DNA of 64,000 nt from Pseudomonas putida (GCF_028682395.1 NZ_JANHLC010000002.1:186001-250000); one strand, 5' to 3'. Counted from the stretch's first letter, positions 47,831-57,205 are shown. A program made the numbers and translations. Notes: a model not told the origin generated them from the letters alone.

Positions 47831-50488
47831 ATGAGTATATGTATGAACGGTGCTCCGCTGATTACCAGGTTCCTGGATCGTTTTATCAGCTCATTTTTTT
47901 TACCCATCGGAGTGTTACTCATAGGAACAATGCTTTCCTATGCTGTGGGAAAGCTCGAAAACGAGCGCCAACGAAATATTGAGCGCATTAAAATTGGTTT
48001 AGAAATAGGCGGTTTAGGCGCACAGTTAGAAAAGCATATTCGCTTCGCGTTCAGCGAGACCGAAGGCATTGCGCAGCTGCTGAGTGCAAATGGTTTTATC
48101 TCCCCAGAGCACTTGCGCATCATGATGAAAAGCGCGATCAATACTGCGCCTTATATTCGTCATGTCGCACTGGCACCCAATGATATTGTAAGTGATGTTT
48201 ACCCGCTGGAGGGGAATGAAAAAATCATTGGCTTGGATTATCGAAGCCTAGCCAATCAATATCCTTTATTAGAAAAAGCCCATCAGCTAAAATCCCCCGT
48301 TATTGCAGGGCCGCTGCAACTCTATCAAGGCGGGCGGGGACTGATCTATCGTCGCCCTATCTTCCTCTCAGATCATGATAGGCACCAGGTATATTGGGGC
48401 AGTATTTCAGTCGTCGCGGACCTTAATAGACTCTTACAGGTCAGTGGCATGTACGATACGAAAGGCCTTGATCTCGCTCTTCGTGGTAAAGATGGACAGG
48501 GAGAAACAGGCGACATCATTCAGGGAACCCCCGCCCTGTTCGAAGATCAACCGATTCTTGTATCTGTCAACATCCCTGGCGGAAGTTGGCAATTGGCAGG
48601 AAAACCATTTGGCGGATGGTCAGCCATCTCACTGCTTGACTCTTCATTATTTATGATGGGACTTTTCAGTACTATTCTGCTGAGCATTTTTGCCTTTCAG
48701 CTCACTTTAAGCCACCGACTGATTCGCCTACGTAACGCAGAGCTACTGGGTGAAAGCAACGAACGACAGATCATGAAATCCTCACTGGCACAAAGTGAAG
48801 ATCGTTTTCGCGCATTATTTGAACACTCTCCAAATCCGATCTGGATTGTAACCGATGATGGAAAAATAAACTTTGCCAACGCTGCCGCCTTAAAGATGCT
48901 GGGCTTCGATAGCGAATCATTTCAAGTTACCAAAATTATAGATATATCCCCTGAGTTTCAGGCAGATGGACAGAGGTCCACCGATAAGGTCTCGTTTTTC
49001 CTGGCTAAAGTTCATCAAGAAGGATCGTTACACTTCGAATGGCTGTACAAACGCTCCGACAACAGTATTTTCCCTGCCGAGGTCACATTATGTGCAGTGC
49101 AACTGGCTCACGAAAATGTAAATTACGCCATAGTGCGCGACATCTCTGAACGAGAGAAAGTGAAGCTTGAATTAGAGCGCCTTGCCCATTTCGATTCCGT
49201 AACAGAGCTGCCTAATAGGGGATTTTTTTACAAGCATCTGACGCAAGCCATCGAGCGAGCGGTCCAGCAAAACAACAGCCTTGCTGTGCTTACTCTGGAT
49301 ATGGATGGTTTTAAGCAGGTCAATGACAGCTTGGGCCACCCAATGGGGGATTTGCTATTGCAGCAAACGGCTCTTCGCCTCAGAGCGGCAGTCAGGGCTG
49401 GCGATATTGTTGCTCGCCTAGGAGGAGATGAGTTTGCATTCATACTCTACGACTTGCACGAGGCTACAGATGCTATTCCTATAGTGCAAAAAATTTTGCA
49501 GGCCTTTCATCAATCTTTCGATCTGAAGGGAACCTCAATATTGATAACCGCGAGTATTGGCGTAGCAATGTGCCCGGAAAATGCTGTAGCGGCACAAACC
49601 CTGCTTACCCAGTCTGACACGGCGATGTACGCAGCCAAAGAATCCGGTCGCAATGACTACCGTTTTTATCAAGCGCAAATGACAACAGTTATCAAGGCCA
49701 GAATTGCCCTTGAGAGTGCTTTGCGTAATGCCTTGGATGGCAATGAACTTGAAGTTTGGTATCAACCCCAATTCGACCTTGCAACTGGGTTTATCAATGG
49801 TGCTGAAGCGTTGATCAGGTGGCGAAATCCGCAGCTTGGGCTGGTCTCCCCAGTGGATTTCATTCCACTGGCTGAGCGCACGGGACTAATAATTCCGATT
49901 GGTGAATGGATACTCGACCAAGTATGCAACCAGGCCAGACATTGGCGTGATAGCGGACGATTCATCCAGCGGATGGCCATCAATGTGGCCGTATTACAAA
50001 TCGAACGAAGCGACTTCGTGGAAACGGTAAGGCAAACATTACAGCGCCATAACCTACCACCTCAGTCATTGGAAATAGAGGTGACGGAAAGCTTAGTCAT
50101 GAACCATCAAGAACTGATGAAAACAGTTCTGGGGCAACTGCAACGGATGGGAGTTACGGTAGCGATAGATGACTTTGGCACCGGCTACTCCTCCTTGGCC
50201 TATTTGAAAGACCTACCCATCGATAATCTGAAAGTTGATCGGACATTTATTTCCGACCTACCCTATGACGCAGCCTACATCTCCATCACGCAAGCAATCA
50301 TCGATTTAGGGCATGCCTTGGGTTTTACCGTGACCGCGGAAGGGATCGAAACAGTCGAGCAATTGGAGTTTCTGCAAAAGGCCGGTTGCGATACGGGCCA
50401 AGGCTACCTGATCAGCAAGCCCCTGCCAGCCAGCCAGTTCGAAGCATGGCTGGACAATGCCCCAACGCTCAAGAGTCTTCACTCTTAG
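47831..50488 (+). CDS. Membrane c-di-GMP protein: periplasmic CHASE-like sensor, PAS, GGDEF, EAL
   Basis: 885 residues. Two spans (SFFLPIGVLLIGTMLSYAVG and SSLFMMGLFSTILLSIFAF) bracket a CHASE-like periplasmic domain of about 230 residues (IAGPLQLYQGGRGLIYRRPI). A PAS domain follows (FRALFEHSPNPIWIVTDDG). GGDEF at 531-535 and EAL from Glu659 are intact, with DDFGTGYSS and TAEGIET. Codon use is clearly more AT-rich than in the flanking genes, pointing to acquisition. The ribosome site is weak for either ATG at 47831 or 47843. Confidence 0.88.
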   Translation: MSICMNGAPLITRFLDRFISSFFLPIGVLLIGTMLSYAVGKLENERQRNIERIKIGLEIGGLGAQLEKHIRFAFSETEGIAQLLSANGFISPEHLRIMMKSAINTAPYIRHVALAPNDIVSDVYPLEGNEKIIGLDYRSLANQYPLLEKAHQLKSPVIAGPLQLYQGGRGLIYRRPIFLSDHDRHQVYWGSISVVADLNRLLQVSGMYDTKGLDLALRGKDGQGETGDIIQGTPALFEDQPILVSVNIPGGSWQLAGKPFGGWSAISLLDSSLFMMGLFSTILLSIFAFQLTLSHRLIRLRNAELLGESNERQIMKSSLAQSEDRFRALFEHSPNPIWIVTDDGKINFANAAALKMLGFDSESFQVTKIIDISPEFQADGQRSTDKVSFFLAKVHQEGSLHFEWLYKRSDNSIFPAEVTLCAVQLAHENVNYAIVRDISEREKVKLELERLAHFDSVTELPNRGFFYKHLTQAIERAVQQNNSLAVLTLDMDGFKQVNDSLGHPMGDLLLQQTALRLRAAVRAGDIVARLGGDEFAFILYDLHEATDAIPIVQKILQAFHQSFDLKGTSILITASIGVAMCPENAVAAQTLLTQSDTAMYAAKESGRNDYRFYQAQMTTVIKARIALESALRNALDGNELEVWYQPQFDLATGFINGAEALIRWRNPQLGLVSPVDFIPLAERTGLIIPIGEWILDQVCNQARHWRDSGRFIQRMAINVAVLQIERSDFVETVRQTLQRHNLPPQSLEIEVTESLVMNHQELMKTVLGQLQRMGVTVAIDDFGTGYSSLAYLKDLPIDNLKVDRTFISDLPYDAAYISITQAIIDLGHALGFTVTAEGIETVEQLEFLQKAGCDTGQGYLISKPLPASQFEAWLDNAPTLKSLHS

Positions 50489-50545
50489 TCATTACTCGGC
50501 TACGCGCAATCAACCATTGGCGGACATCAATCACTAGTTTTGCAC

Positions 50546-51763
50546 TCACGAGGCGATACTCAATAGCCCGCCCAAGACAGCGCTGCCGAGCACTACCAAC
50601 CAAGGCGGTAGCTTCCAAAATAGTGCAACCAATGCCACGAGTGCCAGGGCGAAGTCCTGTGGTGCGTGAATCGCAGTCGTCCACACCGGCTGATAGAGCG
50701 TGGCAAGCAACAGACCGACCACCGCCGCATTGGTGCCCAGCAGCGCTGCTTGCGTGCGGACGCTGTGGCGCAAATGCTCCCAGAACGGTAAAGCGCCCAC
50801 TACCAATAAGAACGAAGGCACGAAGATCGCTAACAGGCAGATCAGCCCCCCAAACCAACCGCTGGGCGCTTGGTTCATCGAAGCACCTAGAAATGCCGCG
50901 AAGGTGAACAGCGGCCCAGGGACGGCCTGCGCAGCTCCATAGCCGGCCAAAAATACATCATTGTCGACCCACTCAGAAGGTACGACCTCTGCCTGCAAAA
51001 GGGGTAGCACCAAATGCCCGCCGCCAAATACCAACGAGCCGGCACGGTAGAAGACACTCACCATCGATAGCATCTGACTTGGGAACCATGTTGCCAGGAG
51101 CGGCAGTCCGAGCAGCAGAGCAAAAAACAGAATCAGACAAAACAGGCCAACACGATGCCGGATGCAAACTGGCGATGGATCATGGGCATCACCTGGCGGG
51201 GGCTTGAGCAGCAACAGACCCGCCGCCGCCCCAAGAGCCATGACACCCAGTTGCCCTAACGCCGACGGCATGAGCAGTACGAAGCAGGTCGCTGCCAGCA
51301 TAATGAATTTACGCGGAGCATCGGGGCACAGGTTGCGCGCCATCCCCCATACCGCTTGTGCGACCACCGCCACGGCTACCACCTTCAAACCTCGCAGCAT
51401 GCCAGCGGGTATGGCATCTCCATTACTGGCAATGCCTAGCGCGAAGAAGACCAGGGCAATAGCTGAAGGTAAAGTGAATCCCATCCACGCAGCAAGGGCA
51501 CCACCATAGCCCGAGCGAGATAGCCCAAGCGCGATACCCACCTGACTACTTGCTGGCCCCGGCAGAAACTGGCATAGGGTGACCAAGTCCGCATAACGGC
51601 GCTCGCTTAGCCACTGTCGACGCACTACGAACTCTTCTCGGAAGTAACCCAGATGGGCGATTGGTCCGCCGAAAGAGGTCAGACCCAGGCGCAGAAAGAT
51701 TAAAAAAACTGTCCAGTGATTGCGATAAGGCTGAGGGACATCGCTCATGTTCGTTTGATTCAT
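50546..51763 (-). CDS. chrA: Chromate transporter ChrA
   Basis: 405-residue long-chain CHR protein with two homologous halves of about six spans each. The N-half motif is RLGLTSFGGPIAHLGYFREEF with LCQFLPGPASSQVGIALG; the C-half repeats it as AGSLVFGGGHLVLPLLQAEV and YGAAQAVPGPLFTFAAFLG. It exports chromate (and sulfate analogues) from the cytoplasm. The start is uncertain: 51763 or 51748. No chrB regulator is next to it. It lies beside an IS remnant. Confidence 0.92.
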   Translation of the reverse strand: MNQTNMSDVPQPYRNHWTVFLIFLRLGLTSFGGPIAHLGYFREEFVVRRQWLSERRYADLVTLCQFLPGPASSQVGIALGLSRSGYGGALAAWMGFTLPSAIALVFFALGIASNGDAIPAGMLRGLKVVAVAVVAQAVWGMARNLCPDAPRKFIMLAATCFVLLMPSALGQLGVMALGAAAGLLLLKPPPGDAHDPSPVCIRHRVGLFCLILFFALLLGLPLLATWFPSQMLSMVSVFYRAGSLVFGGGHLVLPLLQAEVVPSEWVDNDVFLAGYGAAQAVPGPLFTFAAFLGASMNQAPSGWFGGLICLLAIFVPSFLLVVGALPFWEHLRHSVRTQAALLGTNAAVVGLLLATLYQPVWTTAIHAPQDFALALVALVALFWKLPPWLVVLGSAVLGGLLSIAS

Positions 51764-51980
51764 CATTGGCAAATTCAACAGGCAATCATCGATCAGCACA
51801 CGCTCATGACACCAAGCTATCTACTGAGACTGGCAGCGAAGGTGGTTCATCCCAACCACAGCAAAAGCACAGTGAGCCTTACTAGCCGCCATCGCAAAGT
51901 AAGCCTCAACGGAAGCAGGGAGTTCCTCATCCTTCTAACTATCCACTATATCAACTCTCTAGATGAACACTCATGCATGA
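51764..51980. other. Short spacer between chrA and the IS remnant
   Basis: About 215 bases of AT-richer sequence; probably the chrA promoter. Nothing else recognised. Confidence 0.4.
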
Positions 51981-52487
51981 CGCCTCGATGAAGAGGCTCT
52001 GGCCGAAACGCTACTGTCGCTGACGGATCCTCAGGCCCGCTGGACCGTTGCTCCAGGCGGCCCAGCTTTTTACGCTCACTCCAGGAATTATCTGATCGAT
52101 ACCGAGCACGGCGTGATCATGGACGTGGCACCCACACCAGCTCATCGAACCGCAAAAGTCGAGAGCACCAAAACAATGATCGAACGAGTTGAAGCGCAGT
52201 TCTACTTCAAGCCGGAACGCCTCATTGGCGATACCGCTCACGATACCGCGCCGATGCTGGCCTGGATGGTGGAGGAAAAAGGCATCGAGCCGCATGTGCC
52301 GGTGTGGGACAAAACCGAGCGCAAGAACGACAGTTTTTCGAGCATCGATTTCCACTGGGTGGCGCGACGGATGAATTCACGCTGGCCGCAGCGGTGCAGA
52401 ACCTGCGACGGCAGGCCAAATTTTCATCTCAAGGACCGCCAGTCAGGGGATAGGTGCGCCTGCACTCAGCAAAAAACCTCAAATTAA
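51981..52487 (+). pseudogene. IS1182-family transposase, truncated and internally deleted
   Basis: Frame from 51981 reads DEEALAETLLSLTDPQARW, NYLIDTEHGVIMDVAPTPAH, EAQFYFKPERLIGDTAHDTA and AWMVEEKGIEPHVPVWDKT, the DDE-type core of IS1182 transposases. After SFSSIDFHW the frame breaks. In another frame the normal C-terminus resumes as ATDEFTLAAAVQNLRRQAKF, so an internal block including the last catalytic Glu region is lost. Confidence 0.85.
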
Positions 52488-52595
52488 CCCAATAACAGAG
52501 CAGCAAAGATCACCGAAGGGCCGAAAAACCACTCAATGTAGTGAGTAGGTGCTCCGGTGGTGGTTGTGCCTGAGTTCAGGCCATTTGAAAGTCCG

Positions 52596-52617
52596 ACTTT
52601 TTCAACAGAATCGGCCA
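52596..52617 (+). repeat. IS-end-like sequence, copy 2
   Basis: ACTTTTTCAACAGAATCGGCCA at the right edge of the IS1182 remnant; near-identical to 40413-40433. Confidence 0.65.
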
Positions 52618-52774
52618 AAAGCGGTCGCTCGCGACCTGCCGTTTTCGCCCCCAAACGGTCTGCCGCAGCAGCCGCTGGACAAGTCAAGCTTGCCCACCCT
52701 ACAAGACGCCCAGGATCGCATAGCGTGGGCAGCTGCGAAGCATTTCTTGCCGGACAGCTGCCCAGACCACTGGC

Positions 52775-53731
52775 TTAAAGTTTATGCCGCGCGGCATACA
52801 GGCATATCATCTCCATGGCCACTGCGGCCCCGGCCAGCGCGGTGATCTCGGCGTGATCATAGGGGGGGGCCACCTCCACCACGTCCATACCGATCAGGTT
52901 GATACCACGCAGGCCACGTAGAGTCGCCAAGGCCTGATAGCTCGATAGGCCTCCGCATACGGGCGTGCCTGTGCCTGGGGCAAACGCCGGGTCGAGGCAG
53001 TCGATATCGAAGGTTAGGTAGACCGGGTGATCGCCAACGCGCGCCCGAATAATCTCCGCCAGCTCCTTGGTCGAATGTTCATGCACCGCGCTGGCGTTCA
53101 GCACCTGAAAGCCCATGACGTCATCTTGGCTGGTGCGCTGGCCAATCTGGATGGAGCGTGCGGGGTCAACCAGCCCCTCGCGGACGGCATGGTAGAACAT
53201 CGAGCCGTGGTCGATGCGCTTGTCCTCGCCGTCGCACTCCAGGTCATGGTGCGCATCGAAATGGATCAGAGACAGCGGACCAAACTTGGCCGCATGTGCT
53301 TGCAGCAGCGGATAGCTGATGAAATGGTCACCGCCCAGCGTAAGCATTGCGCTGCCCGCCGCCAGAATCCGTTCGGCATGAGCCCTGATCGCCGCCGGAG
53401 TCTGCTCTGGCGTGCCATAGTCGAAATAGCAGTCGCCGTAATCGACGCAGGCCAACACGTCGAACGGGTCAAACTCCCAAGGCCAGTGGCGAGCCCAGGC
53501 CGACTGCACCGAGGCCTCGCGAATGGCTCTCGGTCCAAAACGGCTGCCAGGACGATTGCTGGTGGCGGTGTCGAAGGGGATGCCGCTGATGGCGATATCC
53601 ACACCACGCAGATCGCGGGTATAGCGACGCCGCATAAAGCTGGTGATACCACCGTAGGTTGGCTCACCCGCGGTGCCATATAGGCTGTCACGCGTCATCG
53701 CCTGGTCGATTATTGGATTGTCGTCTGTCAT
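52775..53731 (-). CDS. speB: Agmatinase (ureohydrolase family)
   Basis: 318-residue binuclear-manganese ureohydrolase of the arginase fold, close in sequence to E. coli SpeB. Metal ligands are in TLGGDHFISYPL, HFDAHHDLE and FDIDCLDPAFAPGTGTP; the substrate-side segments GVDIAISGIPFDTATSNRPG and MDVVEVAPPYDHAEITAL are conserved. The expected reaction is agmatine to putrescine plus urea, though guanidinobutyrate or another guanidino compound cannot be excluded. The start MTDDNPIIDQ is eight bases downstream of the binding-protein stop on the same strand. Confidence 0.88.
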   Translation of the reverse strand: MTDDNPIIDQAMTRDSLYGTAGEPTYGGITSFMRRRYTRDLRGVDIAISGIPFDTATSNRPGSRFGPRAIREASVQSAWARHWPWEFDPFDVLACVDYGDCYFDYGTPEQTPAAIRAHAERILAAGSAMLTLGGDHFISYPLLQAHAAKFGPLSLIHFDAHHDLECDGEDKRIDHGSMFYHAVREGLVDPARSIQIGQRTSQDDVMGFQVLNASAVHEHSTKELAEIIRARVGDHPVYLTFDIDCLDPAFAPGTGTPVCGGLSSYQALATLRGLRGINLIGMDVVEVAPPYDHAEITALAGAAVAMEMICLYAARHKL

Positions 53732-53738
53732 GGGAGTC

Positions 53739-54908
53739 TCAATGCTGGTTACGGAAGTTGGTCCAGACACGCGTGCGTTCGCGCAGGGTGCGCAGGGGCA
53801 AGGGTTGTTCGCCGAACAATCTGTCGCGCACGTTTTCCGGGGGATAAATAGCGGGGTCGGCGGCAATGTTGGCCTCCAGTAGCGCGATGGTGGCCAAGTT
53901 GGCATTGGCAAAGAAGAAGCTGCTGGTGAGTTCGGCCATCGACTCGGGCCGGGTGATGAACTCGATAAAGGCTTTGGCCGCTTGCGGATGGGGCGCATCA
54001 GCCGGAATGGCCAGGGTATCGACCCAGGTCAGCGTACCTTCCCGAGGGGCCGAGTATTCGATGCTGAACGGCTTGTTAGCGGCCATGGCCTGGCTTTTCG
54101 CCAGCACCGCATCGCCGCTATAGGTCAGTGCCATACAGAGGTCGCCATTGGCCAGGTCCGTGCTTTGCGTCCCCGTCGAGATAGAGCGAACCGCAGGGCG
54201 CAATTTGACGAACAGTTCCTGAACTGCGCGAAGATCGGCGGGGTTCTTGCTGAAGGGCGGTTTACCCAGGTAGTGCAGTGCGATGCTGATCACCTCTTGA
54301 GGCGCGTCTATCAGCGAGATGCCGCAGTCTTTCAGCTGGCTCGCATAGTCCGCCTTGAACAGCAGATCCAGGCTGTTCAGCGGTGGGTTGGCAATGCGCT
54401 TATCGACGTCCTGGCGGTTGAATGCCAAGCCCACGGTGCCCCAGGTGTAAGGGACCGCGAAGTGATTGCCCGGATCGACAGCCGTCAGTTGGGCAAGCAA
54501 CTGCGGGTCCAAGTCATCGATATGGGGCATCTGCTGCAGACTAGTAGTCTGCAATGCCTTGGCCTGAATAAGCCGATCGAGCATGGCGATGCTGGGGACG
54601 ACAACGTCGTAGCCACTGCGTCCGGTCAGCAGCTTGGTTTCCAGCACGTCCGCACTGTCGAAGGTGTCGTACTGGACCTTGATGCCCGTTTCGGCCTCGA
54701 ATTTTTTCAGGGTTTCAGGGCCGATATATTCCGCCCAGGCGTAAACCTGTACCACCCGCTCGGTGGCCAGCGCTGGGCCAGCCAGCAGTACCAACACCAT
54801 CAGCAGCAAGGTACGCAGGCTGTCGACTCCTGTGCTGATGGTACGCCCAGACAACGAGTTCGACCTCGCATAGGGGCAGTTCCCCGGCTGTTCTAGCTTG
54901 TCGTTCAT
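53739..54908 (-). CDS. Periplasmic spermidine/putrescine-type binding protein (PotD/PotF-like)
   Basis: 389 residues. An N-region with extra 25 residues leads to a hydrophobic signal (LRTLLLMVLVLLAGPALA) and the mature start TERVVQVYAWAEYIGPETLKK. Family motifs are FEAETGIKVQYDTFDSADVLETKL, PYTWGTVGLAFNR and EGTLTWVDTLAIP. No permease or ATPase gene is adjacent. First gene of the two-gene unit with the agmatinase; ATG after AAAGGTGACTCC. It probably delivers agmatine or a polyamine to a transporter encoded elsewhere, or acts as a sensor. Confidence 0.88.
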   Translation of the reverse strand: MNDKLEQPGNCPYARSNSLSGRTISTGVDSLRTLLLMVLVLLAGPALATERVVQVYAWAEYIGPETLKKFEAETGIKVQYDTFDSADVLETKLLTGRSGYDVVVPSIAMLDRLIQAKALQTTSLQQMPHIDDLDPQLLAQLTAVDPGNHFAVPYTWGTVGLAFNRQDVDKRIANPPLNSLDLLFKADYASQLKDCGISLIDAPQEVISIALHYLGKPPFSKNPADLRAVQELFVKLRPAVRSISTGTQSTDLANGDLCMALTYSGDAVLAKSQAMAANKPFSIEYSAPREGTLTWVDTLAIPADAPHPQAAKAFIEFITRPESMAELTSSFFFANANLATIALLEANIAADPAIYPPENVRDRLFGEQPLPLRTLRERTRVWTNFRNQH

Positions 54909-55031
54909 GGAGTCACCTTTTGAATTGTTGTCGTTGGCCTCACTTCGGTGAATATTTGCGGTTGCTCGAAACACAATCAATCTATATAAATCACCAAAAA
55001 TCTAGTCAATAAAACTAAACGGTAGAACCCC

Positions 55032-55934
55032 ATGGCCTTGCCTCCGCTGCATGCGTTTCGCGTCTTTGAATGTGTTGCGAGGCTGGGCCATGTCGGCGCA
55101 GCCGCCGCTGAGCTACATGTCACCGCGGGTGCAGTCAGCCAGCAGATAAGGGCGTTACAGGGCTCACTCGGTATCGATCTGTTCTACAAGCAGGGCCGCC
55201 ACTTGGTGCTGACGGAGCGTGGCTTGGCACTACAACGCTCGGTTGCGCGAGGCATCGGCGAAATCACCGAAGGGGTGCGACAGATATCCGAGGAGCACTT
55301 CCAGGAGCCGGCGGCGAAAGTTCTGACTATTTCCACGGAGCCGATTTTTGGCGCGTCCTGGCTGGTGCCGAAGCTGTTCGCCTTTCGCGCAGAACATCCG
55401 CACATTCAGCTGCGCGTCATTACGGCCGACGATATCAGTGAGGTTGACTGGCGCAGGGCCGATATCGCCGTACTCTACGACGCCCCGACCTGGGAGGGTT
55501 TCTGGTGGCGCCCCTTGCAGAACCTGCATATGTTTCCGGTCTGCTGCCCGCAATTGCTGCGCGGCCCTCATGCGCTCAAGCAACCGTCCGACCTGATCCA
55601 CCACCGCCTCTTGCATGAAGATGACGGAACTCAATGGCGACGCTGGTTGCTCGAAGCGCGCTTGCCCTATCCGGGGGATGCCGATGTCCATCTGGAAGAC
55701 CTCGGTATCGCCCTGCAAGCCGCTCGAGATGGCTATGGCGTAGCACTCAGCGACGAGATCAACTCGTCACGCGACTTGGATGAGGGCCGCCTGGTGCAGC
55801 CCTTTGCCCTGAAAGTGCCGACGGGGATGGATTACTTCTGCATCTGCAACGAAGATAGTCGTGACATCCCTGAAATAGCCTTGCTTATCGATTGGCTTAT
55901 CGAGCAGGCAACGATCGTCCCAGCCTACCCGTAA
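55032..55934 (+). CDS. LysR-type regulator (GcvA-like), divergent to the agmatinase unit
   Basis: 300 residues. Helix-turn-helix at 5-60 (HVGAAAAELHVTAGAVSQQI), effector domain after residue 90 (SWLVPKLFAFRAEHPHIQLR), C-terminal QAARDGYGVALSD. The start MALPPLHAFRVFE is GcvA-like. The 123-base AT-rich divergent region to the binding-protein gene is the likely operator. It presumably responds to a guanidino compound or polyamine. Confidence 0.9.
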   Translation: MALPPLHAFRVFECVARLGHVGAAAAELHVTAGAVSQQIRALQGSLGIDLFYKQGRHLVLTERGLALQRSVARGIGEITEGVRQISEEHFQEPAAKVLTISTEPIFGASWLVPKLFAFRAEHPHIQLRVITADDISEVDWRRADIAVLYDAPTWEGFWWRPLQNLHMFPVCCPQLLRGPHALKQPSDLIHHRLLHEDDGTQWRRWLLEARLPYPGDADVHLEDLGIALQAARDGYGVALSDEINSSRDLDEGRLVQPFALKVPTGMDYFCICNEDSRDIPEIALLIDWLIEQATIVPAYP

Positions 55935-55969
55935 AAGCTGTTGGGACGGTTATTGCACATTAAACGGTA

Positions 55970-55992
55970 AACCCGCCGATAGGCGGGCATTT
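55970..55992 (+). terminator. Hairpin after the LysR gene
   Basis: AAACCCGCC-GATA-GGCGGGCATTT; stem of six GC pairs with a short T tract. It may act from both sides. Confidence 0.65.
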
Positions 55993-56119
55993 GCATCCCC
56001 TCGCTCCGCTCTGCTGCTCTCCTTGCAATCCTGCTGCGCTGCAGCTCAGCCCATACGCCCAGCAAAAATACTTACCGCCCCGAGCAACTAATAAAAACTA
56101 AAATTAAACTTTTACTTAA

Positions 56120-56782
56120 TTATTCCAAATCTAGATTCTTGATCCCGTAGTAATCCAGCCTTATTTGACAGGTTGTACACGGGCAAATATAGAAAGTACC
56201 ATCCCTCTTTTTCTTCATGTAGCTATACAAACTCTTGTCTGGGACTTCTGGATCTGGGAAGGACGTATTGCTGATGCCTAACAAACCTCCGCTACCAACC
56301 TCCATCACTCCAAACATAATTTGCTTTTCCGCGCAACCTGCGTTCGCCACATGGCTTCCGCCAATGAACGACACCTGATCATCTTCCTCTCTAGGCCCCT
56401 CGGGCCTTGGTTGCGCAGGGCAAAAGATGACTGGAGCGATTGGGCTCAAGCTAGCCTCAATAAATTTTTTAAATTCTTGTGAACCTGGCCTGTATTTAAC
56501 CCTTCCCCCAAGTCCATTTCTATAAGCGAAATTGTGAGCCATTCCTGGAGACATTCCTACATATAAAACTATTCCTTCTGCAGCAAGATATTGACTTAGC
56601 GTAAAGGGCTTCGCTAGATCAGCTTTTATTATAGGTCTCTTAGAAGCAAGCCCTACAGCTACGCTAATAACGCCAGGCTTCACTGTTCCTTCAGGATAGG
56701 CTACCGCCTTAAGGATACCGGCCGACCTTTTCCCAACTGATTTTATAATTTCACCATACGTTTCCTGGAGCATCTGGCGCAT
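56120..56782 (-). CDS. AT-rich protein with deaminase-superfamily zinc motifs
   Basis: 220 residues, much more AT-rich than the core genome. The C-terminal half has Cys-Ala-Glu at 150-152 (NAGCAEKQIMFGVM) and Pro-Cys-x2-Cys at 201-205 (FYICPCTTCQIRLDYYGI), about 50 residues apart. This is the zinc-binding pair of cytidine-deaminase-like enzymes, with Glu152 as proton shuttle. The N-terminal 140 residues are beta/alpha and unassigned. No signal peptide and no toxin-delivery domain. The substrate could be a nucleotide, nucleic acid or other amine. I recognise no named family, so this is motif-level evidence. Confidence 0.6.
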   Translation of the reverse strand: MRQMLQETYGEIIKSVGKRSAGILKAVAYPEGTVKPGVISVAVGLASKRPIIKADLAKPFTLSQYLAAEGIVLYVGMSPGMAHNFAYRNGLGGRVKYRPGSQEFKKFIEASLSPIAPVIFCPAQPRPEGPREEDDQVSFIGGSHVANAGCAEKQIMFGVMEVGSGGLLGISNTSFPDPEVPDKSLYSYMKKKRDGTFYICPCTTCQIRLDYYGIKNLDLE

Positions 56783-56989
56783 GCCATAAATTCCTTTTAA
56801 AGTTTGATTAATTTTTCGGTTCCCTTGAATGCATTGCTACTGCAGCACCTATTAAATTTAATTACGGCTACACATCTAAATACGTTAGCTTGAGTGGAGT
56901 GATTTTGCCAATTTCAGCAAAGGTGCTTCTGCCTCTCTGTGCCACAATGTGGCTTCCCCACGCTTAGTGGACAATAATTTAGGCGGGTA

Positions 56990-57205
56990 ATGTCTCCAGA
57001 AAGTAGTGTTCATAATCCGGACCAAGCGACGTCTAAACATCCGAACGAAATTCTTTCCTGGTCGGGTAAATCTGTATCTCTCACTTTAGAGTTCTACAGC
57101 TACAATGGGGAGCAAAGCTCTGCCGTCTTCACTAACAAGGCTGTAATCGAGAAAGCAGTAAGGGCTCAGGAGCTCGAAGTTAACGCTGCAGCGTCAAAGC
57201 TCTAA
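56990..57205 (+). CDS. Hypothetical small protein
   Basis: 71 residues, soluble, acidic/polar (SLTLEFYSYNGEQSSAVFTN), no known domain. The ATG follows TTTAGGCGGGTA, a modest ribosome site. A terminator-like repeat follows at 57271. Coding is plausible but not certain. Confidence 0.45.
   Translation: MSPESSVHNPDQATSKHPNEILSWSGKSVSLTLEFYSYNGEQSSAVFTNKAVIEKAVRAQELEVNAAASKL

Larger units (their letters stand above)
51981..52617 (+). mobile_element. IS1182-type element remnant
   Basis: The left part is missing. The remnant contains a C-terminal transposase piece (separate entry) and ends in a terminal-repeat-like GACTTTTTCAACAGAATCGG at 52595-52614. Without the left end it cannot move by itself. 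Confidence 0.75.

Noticed and set aside
47620..47922. Reverse frame overlapping the start of the c-di-GMP gene
   Set aside because: No ribosome site, no recognised domain; its 5' half is simply antisense to the coding sequence.
51716..51991. Forward frame across the chrA start
   Set aside because: Mostly antisense to chrA; composition and residue use do not look like a protein.
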